NCBI RefSeq assembly: GCF_003752025.1
Contig: NZ_RJKR01000008.1
Location: forward strand, 234,123-298,122
Direction: 5' to 3'
Length of the DNA stretch: 64,000 nt
Source of the DNA: Curtobacterium sp. PhB115
GTDB taxonomy: Bacteria > Actinomycetota > Actinomycetes > Actinomycetales > Microbacteriaceae
The first letter of the stretch is position 1. Each line of letters begins with the position of its first letter. Positions 8,701-17,365 of the stretch are shown here, piece after piece. The translations under genes and the position numbers were made by a program. The notes beneath the pieces are model-generated. The model was not told where the DNA came from. It saw only the letters and a program-made list of their open reading frames with translations, and did no database searches.

Positions 8701-9575
8701 CAATCGACCCCGGAACCATCCCGCCGCACGCCCTGCGCCGGGTCATCGTCACCGCACTGGAGGAGGACGCGCCCTGGGGCGACGTCACCAGCGAGACCCT
8801 CATCCCCGCCGACGCGACCGCGACGGCGACGCTCGCGGCGCGTGAGCCCGGCGTGCTGAGCGGCGGTGCGGTGTTCGTCGCCGTCATGCACACCGTCGAC
8901 CCGTCCATCACGGCGGTCGTGCACGCAGCGGACGGGACGACGTTCGCCGCCGGAGACGCCCTCGCCACCGTGACGGGTCCGGCGCGTGCGGTGCTCCGTG
9001 CCGAGCGCGTCGCCCTCAACCTGGTGCAGCGGATGTCCGGCATCGCGACCGCGACCGCGGCGTACGTCGCCGCGGTCGAGGGCACCCGCGCGCGGATCGT
9101 CGACACCCGGAAGACGACCCCGGGCCTCCGTGCGATCGAGCGGTACGCGGTGCGGTGTGGCGGCGGGCAGAACCACCGCACGTCGCTCTCCGACGCGGTG
9201 CTCGCGAAGGACAACCACCTCGCGGTCCTGCTCGCCGGCGGCACCCCGATCGGGACGGCGATCACGGCCGCCCGGAAGCGCCTCGGGCACACCGTGCACG
9301 TCGAGGTCGAGGTCGACCGCATCGACCAGATCGAACCGGTGGTCGCCGCGGGCGTCGACACGATCATGCTCGACAACTTCACCACCACCGAGCTCGAGAC
9401 CGGCGTCGGCATCGTGGCCGGGCGGGCGCTCGTCGAGGCGTCCGGCGGGGTGTCCCTCGACACCGTCGCGGCGATCGCGGCCACCGGGGTCGACGTCATC
9501 TCGGTCGGGGCGCTGACGCACTCGGCGCGCGCGCTCGACCTCGGGCTCGACGTCGCGGTGGCAGCCGGGGACTGA
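8697..9575 (+). CDS. nadC: Nicotinate-nucleotide pyrophosphorylase (quinolinate phosphoribosyltransferase)
   Basis: A 292-residue enzyme turning quinolinate and PRPP into nicotinate mononucleotide, the last step of the de novo branch. Diagnostic motifs are EDAPWGDVTSE near the N-terminus, TRKTTPGLRAIERYAVRCGG, KDNH and VDTIMLDNF, and the length is typical. It starts inside the nadB stop codon and ends 2 bases before the next gene, so the operon is tightly packed. Confidence 0.96.
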   Translation: MTIDPGTIPPHALRRVIVTALEEDAPWGDVTSETLIPADATATATLAAREPGVLSGGAVFVAVMHTVDPSITAVVHAADGTTFAAGDALATVTGPARAVLRAERVALNLVQRMSGIATATAAYVAAVEGTRARIVDTRKTTPGLRAIERYAVRCGGGQNHRTSLSDAVLAKDNHLAVLLAGGTPIGTAITAARKRLGHTVHVEVEVDRIDQIEPVVAAGVDTIMLDNFTTTELETGVGIVAGRALVEASGGVSLDTVAAIAATGVDVISVGALTHSARALDLGLDVAVAAGD

Positions 9576-9577
9576 GC

Positions 9578-10753
9578 GTGTTCTACCTGGACCGGGCGGC
9601 CACCACGCCCGTCCGCCGCGAAGTGCTCGAGGCGATGTGGCCGTACCTCACGGGAGTCTTCGGCAACCCCTCGTCGACCCACGGCGTCGGCGACGAAGCC
9701 GCGCGCGGGCTCGCCGCCGCACGGAAGCAGGTCGCGGAGGTCCTCGGCTGCCGACCGGCCGAGGTCGTCTTCACCACCGGGGGCACCGAGGGAGCGAACA
9801 CCGCGGTGAAGGGCATCGCCCTCGCCGAGCCGCGCGGACGCCACGTCGTGACGAGCGCGATCGAACACGAGGCGGTCCTGGAGAGCTGCGCGTACCTCGC
9901 TCGGTTCCACGACTTCGACGTCACGGTGCTGCCGGTCTCGCCGGACGGCCGCGTCGACCCGGCGGTGCTGCGCGACGCGCTCCGGCCCGACACCACGCTC
10001 GTCTCCGTCGCCCATGCCGACAACGAGATCGGGACGGTGCAGGACATCCCGGCGCTCGCCGCGGTCGCGCACGAGGTCGGAGCCCGCTTCCACACCGACG
10101 CGGTGCAGTCCGCGCCGTGGCTGCCCGTCGGGCTCGACGTGCTCGGGGTCGACGCGCTGTCCCTGTCCGGCCACAAGCTCGGGGCGCCGAAGGGCACGGG
10201 GGTGCTCGCGGTCCGGGCCGGGGTGCGCGTCGAACCGCTGCTGCACGGTGGGGGACAGGAGCGCGGACGACGATCGGGCACCGAGGACGTCGCCGGTGCC
10301 GTGGCGGTCGCGACGGCGCTCGGGCTCGTGTCGTCCGGCGGTGCCGGCGCGGCTGGTGCGGCCGGCGCGGCTGGTGCGGCCGGCGCGGTGTCGCGCGCGT
10401 CCGCCGTCCGTGACGCCGTGCTCGACGGGGTGCTCGCCGCCGTCCCCGGGGCGTTCGTCACCGGGTCGCGGGAGCACCGGCTCCCCGGGCACGCGTCGTT
10501 CTGCTTCCCCGGTGTCAACGGTGAGACCGTGCTGCTCGAGCTGGAGCAGCGGGACGTGGTCTCGTCCTCCGGGAGCGCCTGCGCCGCGGGCAGCACCGAG
10601 GCGTCGCACGTGCTCACCGCGCTCGGGATCCCGGAGGACGTCGCCCGGACCGCGCTGCGCCTGACCTTCGACGCCGGGCTGCAGCCGTCGGACGCCGCGG
10701 TCGTCGTGAGGGCCGTCGCCGATGCCGTCGAGACCGTCCGCGCACTCGGCTAG
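9578..10753 (+). CDS. nadS: Cysteine desulfurase of the NAD operon (NadS/IscS-like)
   Basis: A 391-residue PLP enzyme of aminotransferase class V. SLSGHKLGAPKG carries the PLP lysine and SSGSACAAGS the catalytic cysteine. By analogy with corynebacterial nadS it should supply sulfur for the NadA iron-sulfur cluster. GTG 9578 starts at VFYLDRAATTP, 2 bases after nadC. An unusual insertion of repeated AGAAGAAGAAGA (nt about 10345-10390) is encoded by tandem copies of a GCGGCTGGT-type unit and lies between the TEDV segment and the following helix. Confidence 0.9.
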   Translation: MFYLDRAATTPVRREVLEAMWPYLTGVFGNPSSTHGVGDEAARGLAAARKQVAEVLGCRPAEVVFTTGGTEGANTAVKGIALAEPRGRHVVTSAIEHEAVLESCAYLARFHDFDVTVLPVSPDGRVDPAVLRDALRPDTTLVSVAHADNEIGTVQDIPALAAVAHEVGARFHTDAVQSAPWLPVGLDVLGVDALSLSGHKLGAPKGTGVLAVRAGVRVEPLLHGGGQERGRRSGTEDVAGAVAVATALGLVSSGGAGAAGAAGAAGAAGAVSRASAVRDAVLDGVLAAVPGAFVTGSREHRLPGHASFCFPGVNGETVLLELEQRDVVSSSGSACAAGSTEASHVLTALGIPEDVARTALRLTFDAGLQPSDAAVVVRAVADAVETVRALG

Positions 10754-10832
10754 GGTGTACTAGACGTTCTACTCCATCTCTGGGTACGTGTCCCCCCTTC
10801 TGCGGACACGAAATCTGCGTCAGAGTGTTCAC

Positions 10833-11099
10833 ATGGCAAACGTGATGGTGACTCGGGCAGGACGGGACGACCGCTTCCGAGCGGTGCAGCTCCTCCCCGC
10901 TCCCGCGACCCTCGTCGCGCTCGCCCTGGCTGCGCAGCACGACCTCGGCACCGCCCCGCTCGGGCTCATCGCCGTCGTCGGTGCCCTCGCGACCGTCGGG
11001 AGTGCCCTGCTCCCCATGATCCGACCCGCCGCCGATCGACGATCGATGCCCGCACCGATCGAGACGGACCGGTACCGAGAGGACACCGAACACCCTTGA
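10833..11099 (+). CDS. Small hypothetical protein with one hydrophobic stretch
   Basis: A possible 88-residue protein starting ATG 10833 (MANVMVTRAGR). Residues 19-62 form one or two apolar segments (LLPAPATLVALALAA and LGLIAVVGALATVG), followed by a polar arginine-rich tail. No family recognised. The 80 bases after nadS contain a TACTAGA region that could be a promoter. Composition fits coding DNA, but no strong ribosome site is seen, so the gene call is moderate. Confidence 0.45.
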   Translation: MANVMVTRAGRDDRFRAVQLLPAPATLVALALAAQHDLGTAPLGLIAVVGALATVGSALLPMIRPAADRRSMPAPIETDRYREDTEHP

Positions 11100-11337
11100 G
11101 GTCCACCACCGTCCGGATCCTCCCCGCTCAGGGGACCGGGCGGTGCACCAGACCGGACGCCGACCCCCTGATCGACGTCCGGCGCGGGGCGCGACGTTCC
11201 CCTGTCGTCGTGTCCCGCCGCACACCGCGACCCGCCGTGGGCCGACGTCGACCCCTGAACGACGTCCGTTCCCCTGCAGCCCACGGCGGGTTCCCGGTGC
11301 TCCCCATCCGCGCCGGCATCCGCGCTAGCGTCGTTGC

Positions 11338-11628
11338 ATGCCCTCGTACCGTGTGACCATCGCCGTCGGTGCGCTCGCCGCGGGCACGGCGCCCGACGCG
11401 GTCCTGCCGGCGGCCGCGAGACTCGTCAGCGGCCACGCCGTCGTCGAGGCGCAGGACGTCCGGCTGCTCCGAGGGGTCCCGTGCGCGGTCGTCCGCTTCG
11501 AGGCCGAGGACGACGCCACGGCCGCACACGTCCGCGACGCCACGGTCCTCGGACTGCGCGACGTGGTCGAGATCCGCTCCGACGTCGTCACCCGGCGCGA
11601 AGGAGCACGGTGGATCCCGGTCGCCTGA
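11338..11628 (+). CDS. Conserved-looking small hypothetical protein
   Basis: A 96-residue alpha/beta protein (MPSYRVTIAVGALAAGTAPD) without a recognised domain or membrane segment. TAGCGT at 11326-11331 is a -10 box ending 6 bases before ATG, a leaderless arrangement, which supports this start. It converges on the next gene with 4 bases between stops. Function unknown. Confidence 0.65.
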   Translation: MPSYRVTIAVGALAAGTAPDAVLPAAARLVSGHAVVEAQDVRLLRGVPCAVVRFEAEDDATAAHVRDATVLGLRDVVEIRSDVVTRREGARWIPVA

Positions 11629-11632
11629 CCCG

Positions 11633-12100
11633 TCAGGTGGTGCGGGTCGCCGGCTCCGGGGTGCCCGGCCAGAGGTAGTCCAGGTCGTCGGGCGCGTCCG
11701 GGAACAGCTCGCGGTAGTGCTCCGGCGCCTTCTGCACCAGCTTCGACCGATGCGACTCGTGCAGGGCCTCGTCGTCGTTCCACGGCGGGAGCGGCACGTC
11801 GCCGCGCTCGTACGCCGCGAGGTCCTCCGGCACCCGCCCCAGGTCGAGCAGGGTCTTCTCCAGGCAGGTGTCGACGTGCCCGCGTTCGAGCCACACCCGG
11901 CACGTCGCGTCCTGGTACGACATCAGCGCCGGTCGGTAGCCGCGCCACATCGCCGTCACCGGGTGGTGCTGCCAGCCGTACCCCGGCAGGGTCAGCGCCC
12001 GCATCACCTGCAGCGTCTCGACCCGCTGCTTGCCGAGTCGCCGGTCGTCGAGGCTCTCGGCCGAGGCCCGGAAGTCCGCGTACGGCAGGAAGGTCTGCAT
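11633..12100 (-). CDS. MSMEG_6728-family protein (pyrimidine-dimer glycosylase-like fold)
   Basis: A 155-residue protein starting MQTFLPYADF and containing LDDRRLGKQRVE and WQHHPVTAMWRGY, as in the actinobacterial MSMEG_6728 family, which resembles T4 endonuclease V-type pyrimidine dimer DNA glycosylases. DNA repair activity is inferred only from this resemblance. ATG 12100 was chosen because family members start at MQTFLP; the frame open to 12148 adds 16 unlikely residues. Confidence 0.8.
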   Translation of the reverse strand: MQTFLPYADFRASAESLDDRRLGKQRVETLQVMRALTLPGYGWQHHPVTAMWRGYRPALMSYQDATCRVWLERGHVDTCLEKTLLDLGRVPEDLAAYERGDVPLPPWNDDEALHESHRSKLVQKAPEHYRELFPDAPDDLDYLWPGTPEPATRTT

Positions 12101-12189
12101 GGCGCGGACGGTACGCCGACGGCACTGGCACCCGACACATGTCGTCACACGCGAACCGCCCGGACGGCAGGCGTGTGAGCATCGATCGC

Positions 12190-12786
12190 ATGAGTGGAGA
12201 ACTGGTCGTCGGCGTCAGCGGTAGCCCCTCCGACCCGTCGCGGACGTCGACCCTGGTCCGAGCGACGGTGGCCCGGCTGGGCGAGGAGATCGAGGACGCC
12301 CGCACCGAGACCATCGAGATCGGACCGCTGCTGGCCGACCTCGGTGCCGCCTCGACCCGCGAGGCGATGTCCGAGCGGACCCGGCGCGCGCTGGAGACCG
12401 TCGAGGCCGCCGACGTCCTGGTCGTCGGGAGCCCTGCGTTCCGCGCCGCGTACTCCGGCGCGTTCAAGCTCTTCTTCGACTGGATCGGGCAGTACGACCT
12501 CGTCGACACCCCGGTCCTGCTGACGGCCACCGGTGGCAGCGACCGGCACGCACTGCTCGTCGAGCACCAGATGCGACCGCTGTTCGGCTTCTTCCAGTCC
12601 ACAACCCTGCCGATCGGGGTGTTCGGCAACGAGCGCGACTTCACCAAGCGCGAGGGTGGCTACGACATCGGCAACGTGGACCTCGAGCTCCGCATCGACC
12701 AGGCCGTGCGCCGGGCGCTCCCGATCATCCGCGGCGGCTTCGCCACGGCAGGCCTCACCGACGTGCGGCGTCCCGCCGACTTCTGA
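12190..12786 (+). CDS. NAD(P)H-dependent FMN reductase
   Basis: A 198-residue flavodoxin-fold reductase. VVGVSGSPSDPSRTSTLV is the FMN phosphate-binding loop at the N-terminus, and VVGSPAFRAAYSGAFKLFFDW and LTATGGSDRHALLVEHQM match the MsuE/SsuE-like family, which supplies reduced FMN to two-component monooxygenases. No monooxygenase is adjacent, so the partner is unknown. ATG 12190 was preferred over 12139 because the fold begins at GELVVGVSG. Confidence 0.88.
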   Translation: MSGELVVGVSGSPSDPSRTSTLVRATVARLGEEIEDARTETIEIGPLLADLGAASTREAMSERTRRALETVEAADVLVVGSPAFRAAYSGAFKLFFDWIGQYDLVDTPVLLTATGGSDRHALLVEHQMRPLFGFFQSTTLPIGVFGNERDFTKREGGYDIGNVDLELRIDQAVRRALPIIRGGFATAGLTDVRRPADF

Positions 12787-12820
12787 CCCGCCGCGCCCGG
12801 CGGCGGCGCCCGCCGCGCCG

Positions 12821-12878
12821 CACAACCAAAGTGCATCGGAACCGTGGGAATCCGCGGTTCCGATGCACTTTGGTTGTG
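12821..12878. repeat. 24-base perfect palindrome between convergent genes
   Basis: Left arm 12821-12844 and right arm 12855-12878 are exact reverse complements around a 10-base spacer; each begins or ends with CACAACCAAAGTGCATCGG. GC-only tracts flank it on both sides. It sits between the FMN reductase and the Gfo/Idh gene, so it could be a bidirectional terminator, but the AT-containing outer arms resemble in style the palindromes near 40.0 and 55.2 kb. Confidence 0.85.
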
Positions 12879-12917
12879 CCCGACGTCGCCGCGCGCCGCG
12901 CCGCCGCGAGGGCCCGC

Positions 12918-13970
12918 CTACGGCGCGGGGACCGCCACGGTCTCGCCGGACGCCGCCGACCGCCGCGCTGCGTCGAGCACCTCGACCACGTGCACCGCGT
13001 CGTCCACGGGCACCGGCACCGAGCCGAGGCCCCGTACCGCACGGCCGAACCGCTCGTAGTAGTCCGTGTAGGAACTCTGCGCCGAAGGCACCTCGACCGT
13101 GCCGGACTCCGTCGTCAGCGTCCCCGGCGACGGCTCGATGCCCCAGCCCGATCGGTCGTCCGACGGCGATGCCCCCGCGACCGCAGCCTGCGCCTGCACG
13201 TCGGTGCTCGTGGCCTCGTACGTCCCGTCCACCCCGTCGAGGCGGAGTCGTCGCGCCGGCAGCCACCCGGCCTTGTTCGACGTGAGCACGGACTCGACAC
13301 CGGACACGTGGGTCGCGGTCAGCGTGAACCCCGCGTCGATGGGTCCGTCCTGGTCGCGGCCGAGGCTGCGGGCGTCGCGGAGGTCGAGCGTGCACGACAC
13401 CCGCGCGATCGGCCCGAACAGTGACACGGCCTGATCGACCAGGTGCGAGCCGATGTCGGAGAGCACCCCGCCACCGATCCCGGTCGCGATGCCGTGCCGC
13501 TCGACCATGTCGAAGCGTGACCAGAAGCGCAACGGCGTCCCGATCTGCCCCGAGTCGAGCACGCCGCGCAGGGTGACGAGGTCGGTGTCCCACCGGCGGT
13601 TGTGGAACGGCGTGATCAGCACGCTGGCGTCGGCCGCGGCCTGCCGGATCGCGCGCGCGGTCTCCGGGTCCGGGGCGAACGGCTTGTCCGCGACGACGGC
13701 GACACCGGCTGCGATCGCTTCGAGCACGAGGTCCCGGCGGGTCGACGGGGGAGTGGTGATGACGACAGCGTCGACGCCGGCCGTGATCAGCGCACCGAGG
13801 GAGTCGTGCACGGGGACGCCCGGCACGTCACCCTCGAGCTGTTCCCGCTTCGCCGCGGAGCGCGCGACGACGCCGACGAGTTCGACGTCCTCCGCGTCCA
13901 GGAGGAAGGGGCGGTGGAACGCCCGCCCTCCGATGCCGTAGCCGACGAGACCGATGCGCACTTTGTCCAT
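12918..13970 (-). CDS. Gfo/Idh/MocA-family oxidoreductase
   Basis: A 350-residue NAD(P)-dependent dehydrogenase. Rossmann motif GLVGYGIGGRAFHRPF near the N-terminus and DKPFAPDPETA, the family's K-P motif with the catalytic lysine, are clear; a C-terminal alpha/beta domain follows. Members oxidise or epimerise sugars, inositols or related polyols; the substrate is unknown. ATG 13970 (MDKVRIGLVGYG) begins at the first beta strand. Confidence 0.88.
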   Translation of the reverse strand: MDKVRIGLVGYGIGGRAFHRPFLLDAEDVELVGVVARSAAKREQLEGDVPGVPVHDSLGALITAGVDAVVITTPPSTRRDLVLEAIAAGVAVVADKPFAPDPETARAIRQAAADASVLITPFHNRRWDTDLVTLRGVLDSGQIGTPLRFWSRFDMVERHGIATGIGGGVLSDIGSHLVDQAVSLFGPIARVSCTLDLRDARSLGRDQDGPIDAGFTLTATHVSGVESVLTSNKAGWLPARRLRLDGVDGTYEATSTDVQAQAAVAGASPSDDRSGWGIEPSPGTLTTESGTVEVPSAQSSYTDYYERFGRAVRGLGSVPVPVDDAVHVVEVLDAARRSAASGETVAVPAP

Positions 13971-13998
13971 ACATATGAACCTAGGCGCGTCGCCCGCT

Positions 13999-14439
13999 TC
14001 AGAGCAAGGACGCGACGTGCGCGACCGCGAGTCGGTAGCCGTCGGCACCCGCGCCGGCGATGACCGCCGTCGCAGCGGTCGCCACGTGATCGACGTGCCG
14101 GAACGGCTCACGCTTCCACGTGTTCGACAGGTGCACCTCGACCACCGGGACGGAGAGGGCCTCGACCGCGTCGTGGAGCGCGACGGAGGTGTGGGCGTAG
14201 GCAGCGGGGTTGATGACGACGGCAGCGAAGTCGTCGAGCGCCTCGTGCAGCCACTCGACCAGCTCGCCCTCGCGGTTCGTCTGCCGGAAGTCGGCGTCCA
14301 GGCCGTGCACCGCCGCCTCGGTGTGCACGATCGCCTCGAGTTCGGCGAGCGTCACGGTCCCGTACTGCTCCGGATCGCGCCGTCCGAGGATGTCGAGGTT
14401 CGGTCCGTTGAGGACGAGGATGCGCACCGGGTCGGTCAT
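13999..14439 (-). CDS. aroQ: 3-dehydroquinate dehydratase, type II
   Basis: A 146-residue flavodoxin-like enzyme of the shikimate pathway (3-dehydroquinate to 3-dehydroshikimate). LNGPNLDILGRRDPEQYG with the catalytic Arg and Tyr, VINPAAYAHTSVALHDA and VEVHLSNTWKREPFRH are signature segments of the type II class. Length is normal for the dodecameric enzyme. The start ATG 14439 is unambiguous. It stands apart from other aro genes. Confidence 0.95.
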   Translation of the reverse strand: MTDPVRILVLNGPNLDILGRRDPEQYGTVTLAELEAIVHTEAAVHGLDADFRQTNREGELVEWLHEALDDFAAVVINPAAYAHTSVALHDAVEALSVPVVEVHLSNTWKREPFRHVDHVATAATAVIAGAGADGYRLAVAHVASLL

Positions 14440-14496
14440 GGATCGAGCGTACCGACGTGCTCGGAGCCATGACGTCCGCGATGTATACCCCGGCTA

Positions 14497-14524
14497 TGTG
14501 AACGGTCACAATTCGGTGTAACGT
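14497..14524 (+). promoter_or_regulatory. Promoter with LacI-type operator ahead of the sodium symporter
   Basis: TGTGAACGGTCACA (14497-14510) is a near-perfect dyad with a central CG, the form bound by LacI-family regulators. A -10-like TAACGT lies at 14519-14524 and GTGGAGA precedes the ATG at 14579. Two similar 12-base sites occur in the ABC/fusion intergenic region near 35 kb. Which regulator binds here is inference. Confidence 0.5.
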
Positions 14525-14578
14525 TCCCGTCCGGGTCGGCTGAGTTGCCGACTGCAACACACTGACGTGGAGATGTGA

Positions 14579-16249
14579 ATGGTTCTCGCTGCAGCGAACA
14601 CAGGGATCCGGCTCGATCTGGGCTGGGTCGACTACGTGATGGTGATCGTGTACTTCGCGGTCGTCATCGGGATCGGGTTCACCGCCCGGAAGCAAGTCCG
14701 CACGAGCATGGACTTCTTCCTCTCGGGTCGGTCGATGCCCGCGTGGATCACGGGCCTCGCCTTCGTGTCCGCGAACCTCGGCGCGACCGAGATCCTCGGC
14801 ATGGCCGCGAACGGCGCCCAGATCGGCATGGCGACCCTGCACTACTACCTCGTCGGCGCGGTGCCGGCGATGGTGTTCCTCGGGCTCGTGATGATGCCCT
14901 TCTACTACGGCTCCAAGGTCCGCAGCGTGCCGGAGTTCATGCTCCGTCGCTTCGGCAAGGCCCCGCACCTGGTGAACTCGATCGCGTTCGCGGTGTCGAA
15001 CGTCCTCATCGCGGGCATCAACCTCTACGCGATGGCCATCGTGATCGAGGCGATGCTCGGCTGGCCCGAGTGGATCGCCATCATCGTCTCCGCGGGCTTC
15101 GTCCTCGTCTACATCACCCTCGGTGGCCTCTCCAGCGCGATCTACAACGAGGTCATGCAGTTCTTCGTGATCCTCGCCGGGCTCATCCCGCTGACGATCG
15201 TCGGTCTGCACCGTGTCGGCGGCTGGGACGGCCTGAAGTCGGCCATCGTCGAGACCCAGGGCGTGCAGCACCTGCAGGCGTGGGCGGGCACCGGCTTCGG
15301 CGACGTCACGAACCCGATCGGTGCGAACTGGCTCGCCATCGTCCTCGGCCTCGGCTTCGTGCTCGGCTTCGGCTACTGGACCACGAACTTCACCGAGGTG
15401 CAGCGCGCGTTCTCGGCGAAGAACATGTCCGCCGCCCGTCGCACGCCGCTCATCGCCGCGATCCCGAAGCTCTTCATCCCGGCCATCGTCGTGGTCCCCG
15501 GCCTGATCGCCGCGGCCGTCGTCGGCAACCAGTTCGCCGACGGGTCGCTCACCTACAACGACGCGATCCCGAAGCTCATCCAGATGTACCTGCCGACCGG
15601 TGTGCTCGGCGTCGCCGTGACCGGTCTGCTCGCCTCGTTCATGGCGGGCATGGCGGCGAACGTCTCCTCGTTCAACACCGTCTTCACGTACGACATCTGG
15701 CAGCGCTACATCAAGCCGAACATGCCCGACATCCACTACCTGAAGACCGGGCGCTGGGTGACCGTCGTCGGTGTCCTGGTGGGCATCGCGACCGCGTTCA
15801 TCGCCGCGCAGGCGTCGAACATCATGACGTACATGCAGACGCTGTTCTCGTTCTTCAACGCGCCGCTGTTCGCCGTGTTCATCCTCGGCCTCCTCTGGAA
15901 GCGGATGACCACGCAGGGCGCGCTGTGGGGCTACATCCTCGGCATCGTCACGCCGACCATCACGTGGATCGCGTACCTCGTGAACCCGGAGCTCTTCGCC
16001 ACGGCGACCGCCGAGACCCTCTACGGCGCGATCATCTCGTTCGTCACGGTCCTGATCGTCGGGTTCGTCGTGTCGATGGCCACGAAGCCGAAGGACGAGA
16101 AGGAGCTCGGCGGCCTGGTCTACGGCGTCGGCAAGATCGACCTGCACAGTGACTCCGTGGCGACCGACACCGCCTGGTACCGCTCGCCGGCACTGCTCGG
16201 CACCGTCGCCCTGGTGCTGTGCGTCGTCCTCTACCTCCCGTTCCTCTAG
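14579..16249 (+). CDS. Sodium:solute symporter (SSS/SGLT family)
   Basis: A 556-residue protein with about 14 membrane segments. SMDFFLSGRSMPAWITGLAF, SANLGATEILGMA and ITLGGLSSAIYNEVMQFF match the SGLT-like branch of the sodium:solute symporters, which import sugars, inositol or organic acids using the sodium gradient. The long C-terminal cytoplasmic loop (KPKDEKELGG) and last helix are intact. It is followed after 23 bases by a small two-helix protein, probably cotranscribed. The LacI-type dyad in the promoter suggests a carbohydrate substrate, but this is inference. Confidence 0.9.
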   Translation: MVLAAANTGIRLDLGWVDYVMVIVYFAVVIGIGFTARKQVRTSMDFFLSGRSMPAWITGLAFVSANLGATEILGMAANGAQIGMATLHYYLVGAVPAMVFLGLVMMPFYYGSKVRSVPEFMLRRFGKAPHLVNSIAFAVSNVLIAGINLYAMAIVIEAMLGWPEWIAIIVSAGFVLVYITLGGLSSAIYNEVMQFFVILAGLIPLTIVGLHRVGGWDGLKSAIVETQGVQHLQAWAGTGFGDVTNPIGANWLAIVLGLGFVLGFGYWTTNFTEVQRAFSAKNMSAARRTPLIAAIPKLFIPAIVVVPGLIAAAVVGNQFADGSLTYNDAIPKLIQMYLPTGVLGVAVTGLLASFMAGMAANVSSFNTVFTYDIWQRYIKPNMPDIHYLKTGRWVTVVGVLVGIATAFIAAQASNIMTYMQTLFSFFNAPLFAVFILGLLWKRMTTQGALWGYILGIVTPTITWIAYLVNPELFATATAETLYGAIISFVTVLIVGFVVSMATKPKDEKELGGLVYGVGKIDLHSDSVATDTAWYRSPALLGTVALVLCVVLYLPFL

Positions 16250-16272
16250 ATCCGCGAAGGAGATCACCAACC

Positions 16273-16608
16273 ATGAGTGACACCACCACCCCGGGCTCGA
16301 TGACCGAGGAGCAGAAGGCAGCTCTCGTCCGGTCCACCCGGCGACTCGACCTGCGCCGGATCCTCGGCGGACTCTTCGTCGTCTACGGCGTCATCACGAC
16401 GATCGTCGGCATCGTGCACTGGGACACCGACCCGGAGAAGACCGGCGGCATCCACATCAACCTCTGGGTCGGGCTCTCGATGCTCGTCGGAGGGCTCCTG
16501 TTCTTCCTCTGGGACCACCTGAACCCGGTGCCGGCGGAGGACATCATCGGTCAGGCCGAGGCCGAGGCGCACCAGAAGGCTGCCGGCGAGGGCCGCGAGC
16601 TCGCCTGA
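16273..16608 (+). CDS. Small two-helix membrane protein next to the symporter
   Basis: A 111-residue protein with two predicted membrane helices (GLFVVYGVITTIVGIVHW and NLWVGLSMLVGGLLFFLW), a polar N-terminus and a charged C-terminus. AAGGAG at about 16256-16261 gives a good ribosome site. A terminator follows 12 bases after its stop, closing a two-gene unit with the symporter. It may be an accessory subunit, inferred only from position. Confidence 0.75.
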   Translation: MSDTTTPGSMTEEQKAALVRSTRRLDLRRILGGLFVVYGVITTIVGIVHWDTDPEKTGGIHINLWVGLSMLVGGLLFFLWDHLNPVPAEDIIGQAEAEAHQKAAGEGRELA

Positions 16609-16620
16609 GCAGACCCACCC

Positions 16621-16664
16621 CGGACGGGAGGCGCGGTGCCGGTCGGCATCGCGCCTCCCGTCCG
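16621..16664 (+). terminator. Terminator palindrome after the symporter unit
   Basis: 20-base arms (16621-16640 and 16645-16664) with one mismatch around a GGTC loop and core GGAGGCGCGGTGCC. The same core recurs in the terminators near 38.2, 41.4 and 48.1 kb. There is no U-tract, as is common in actinobacteria. Confidence 0.8.
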
Positions 16665-16910
16665 CGTTCGGGTCCGGTTGACGGCCCCGCTCACCCGTTT
16701 TTTGCGTTTCCCGGCGCCACGAACCTCAGGACTCAGGAGACGATCACAGCCGTCGTCAGGTCGTGGTCCCCAGCAAGGCCCGCGCCGTGTGCGCCGCAGG
16801 CGATGTCAGCCAGCGCGAGAAGTGGTTTTGCGTTCCACTTGCTTCGCCGATGAAACGGTTGCGGAGCGTCCGCGGCTGCGCCAGGTTGAGCACGACGAAA
16901 GGAACCACCC
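16665..16910. other. Gene-free stretch upstream of the VOC gene
   Basis: No convincing frame. It contains a run of six T after CACCCG (about 16690), a repeated TTTGCGTTCC/TTTTGCGTTTCC word (16699 and 16825 areas) and GAAAGGAACC as ribosome site for the next gene. A promoter probably lies near 16825-16860 but no clear -10 stands out. Confidence 0.4.
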
Positions 16911-17327
16911 ATGGACACGATGGTCTTCATCAACCTCCCCGTCGCCGACCTCGAGCGCTCGAAGGCGTTCTACGAGGCCCTCGGGTACTCGATCAACCCG
17001 GCCTTCAGCGACGACACCGCGGCGTGCGTCGTCGTGAGCGACACCATCTACCTCATGGTCCTGACGACCGCGAAGTTCGCCGAGTTCACGGACAAGACGA
17101 TCGCCTCACCCGACACGATCGAGGTCATCAACTCCCTCACCGCGGAGTCGAAGGACGATGTGCACCGCATCGTCGACGCCGCAGTCGCAGCCGGCGGTAC
17201 CGAGGACCGGCCGGAGATGGACCTCGGGTTCATGTACCAGCGCAGCTTCACCGACCCGGACGGCCACCGCTGGGAGTACGTGTGGATGGACCCGCAGGCC
17301 GCACAGGACGGCCCGCCGTCGGAGTGA
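16911..17327 (+). CDS. VOC/glyoxalase-fold protein
   Basis: A 138-residue protein of the vicinal oxygen chelate fold: FINLPVADLERSKAFYEALGY at the N-terminus and the closing FTDPDGHRWEYVWMDP are characteristic. These proteins include dioxygenases, glyoxalases and antibiotic-binding proteins; the specific role is unknown. Good ribosome site GAAAGGA upstream. Confidence 0.88.
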   Translation: MDTMVFINLPVADLERSKAFYEALGYSINPAFSDDTAACVVVSDTIYLMVLTTAKFAEFTDKTIASPDTIEVINSLTAESKDDVHRIVDAAVAAGGTEDRPEMDLGFMYQRSFTDPDGHRWEYVWMDPQAAQDGPPSE

Positions 17328-17365
17328 CGGCACGGGTGTCGGCGGCGTCGACCAGGATGGTGCAC

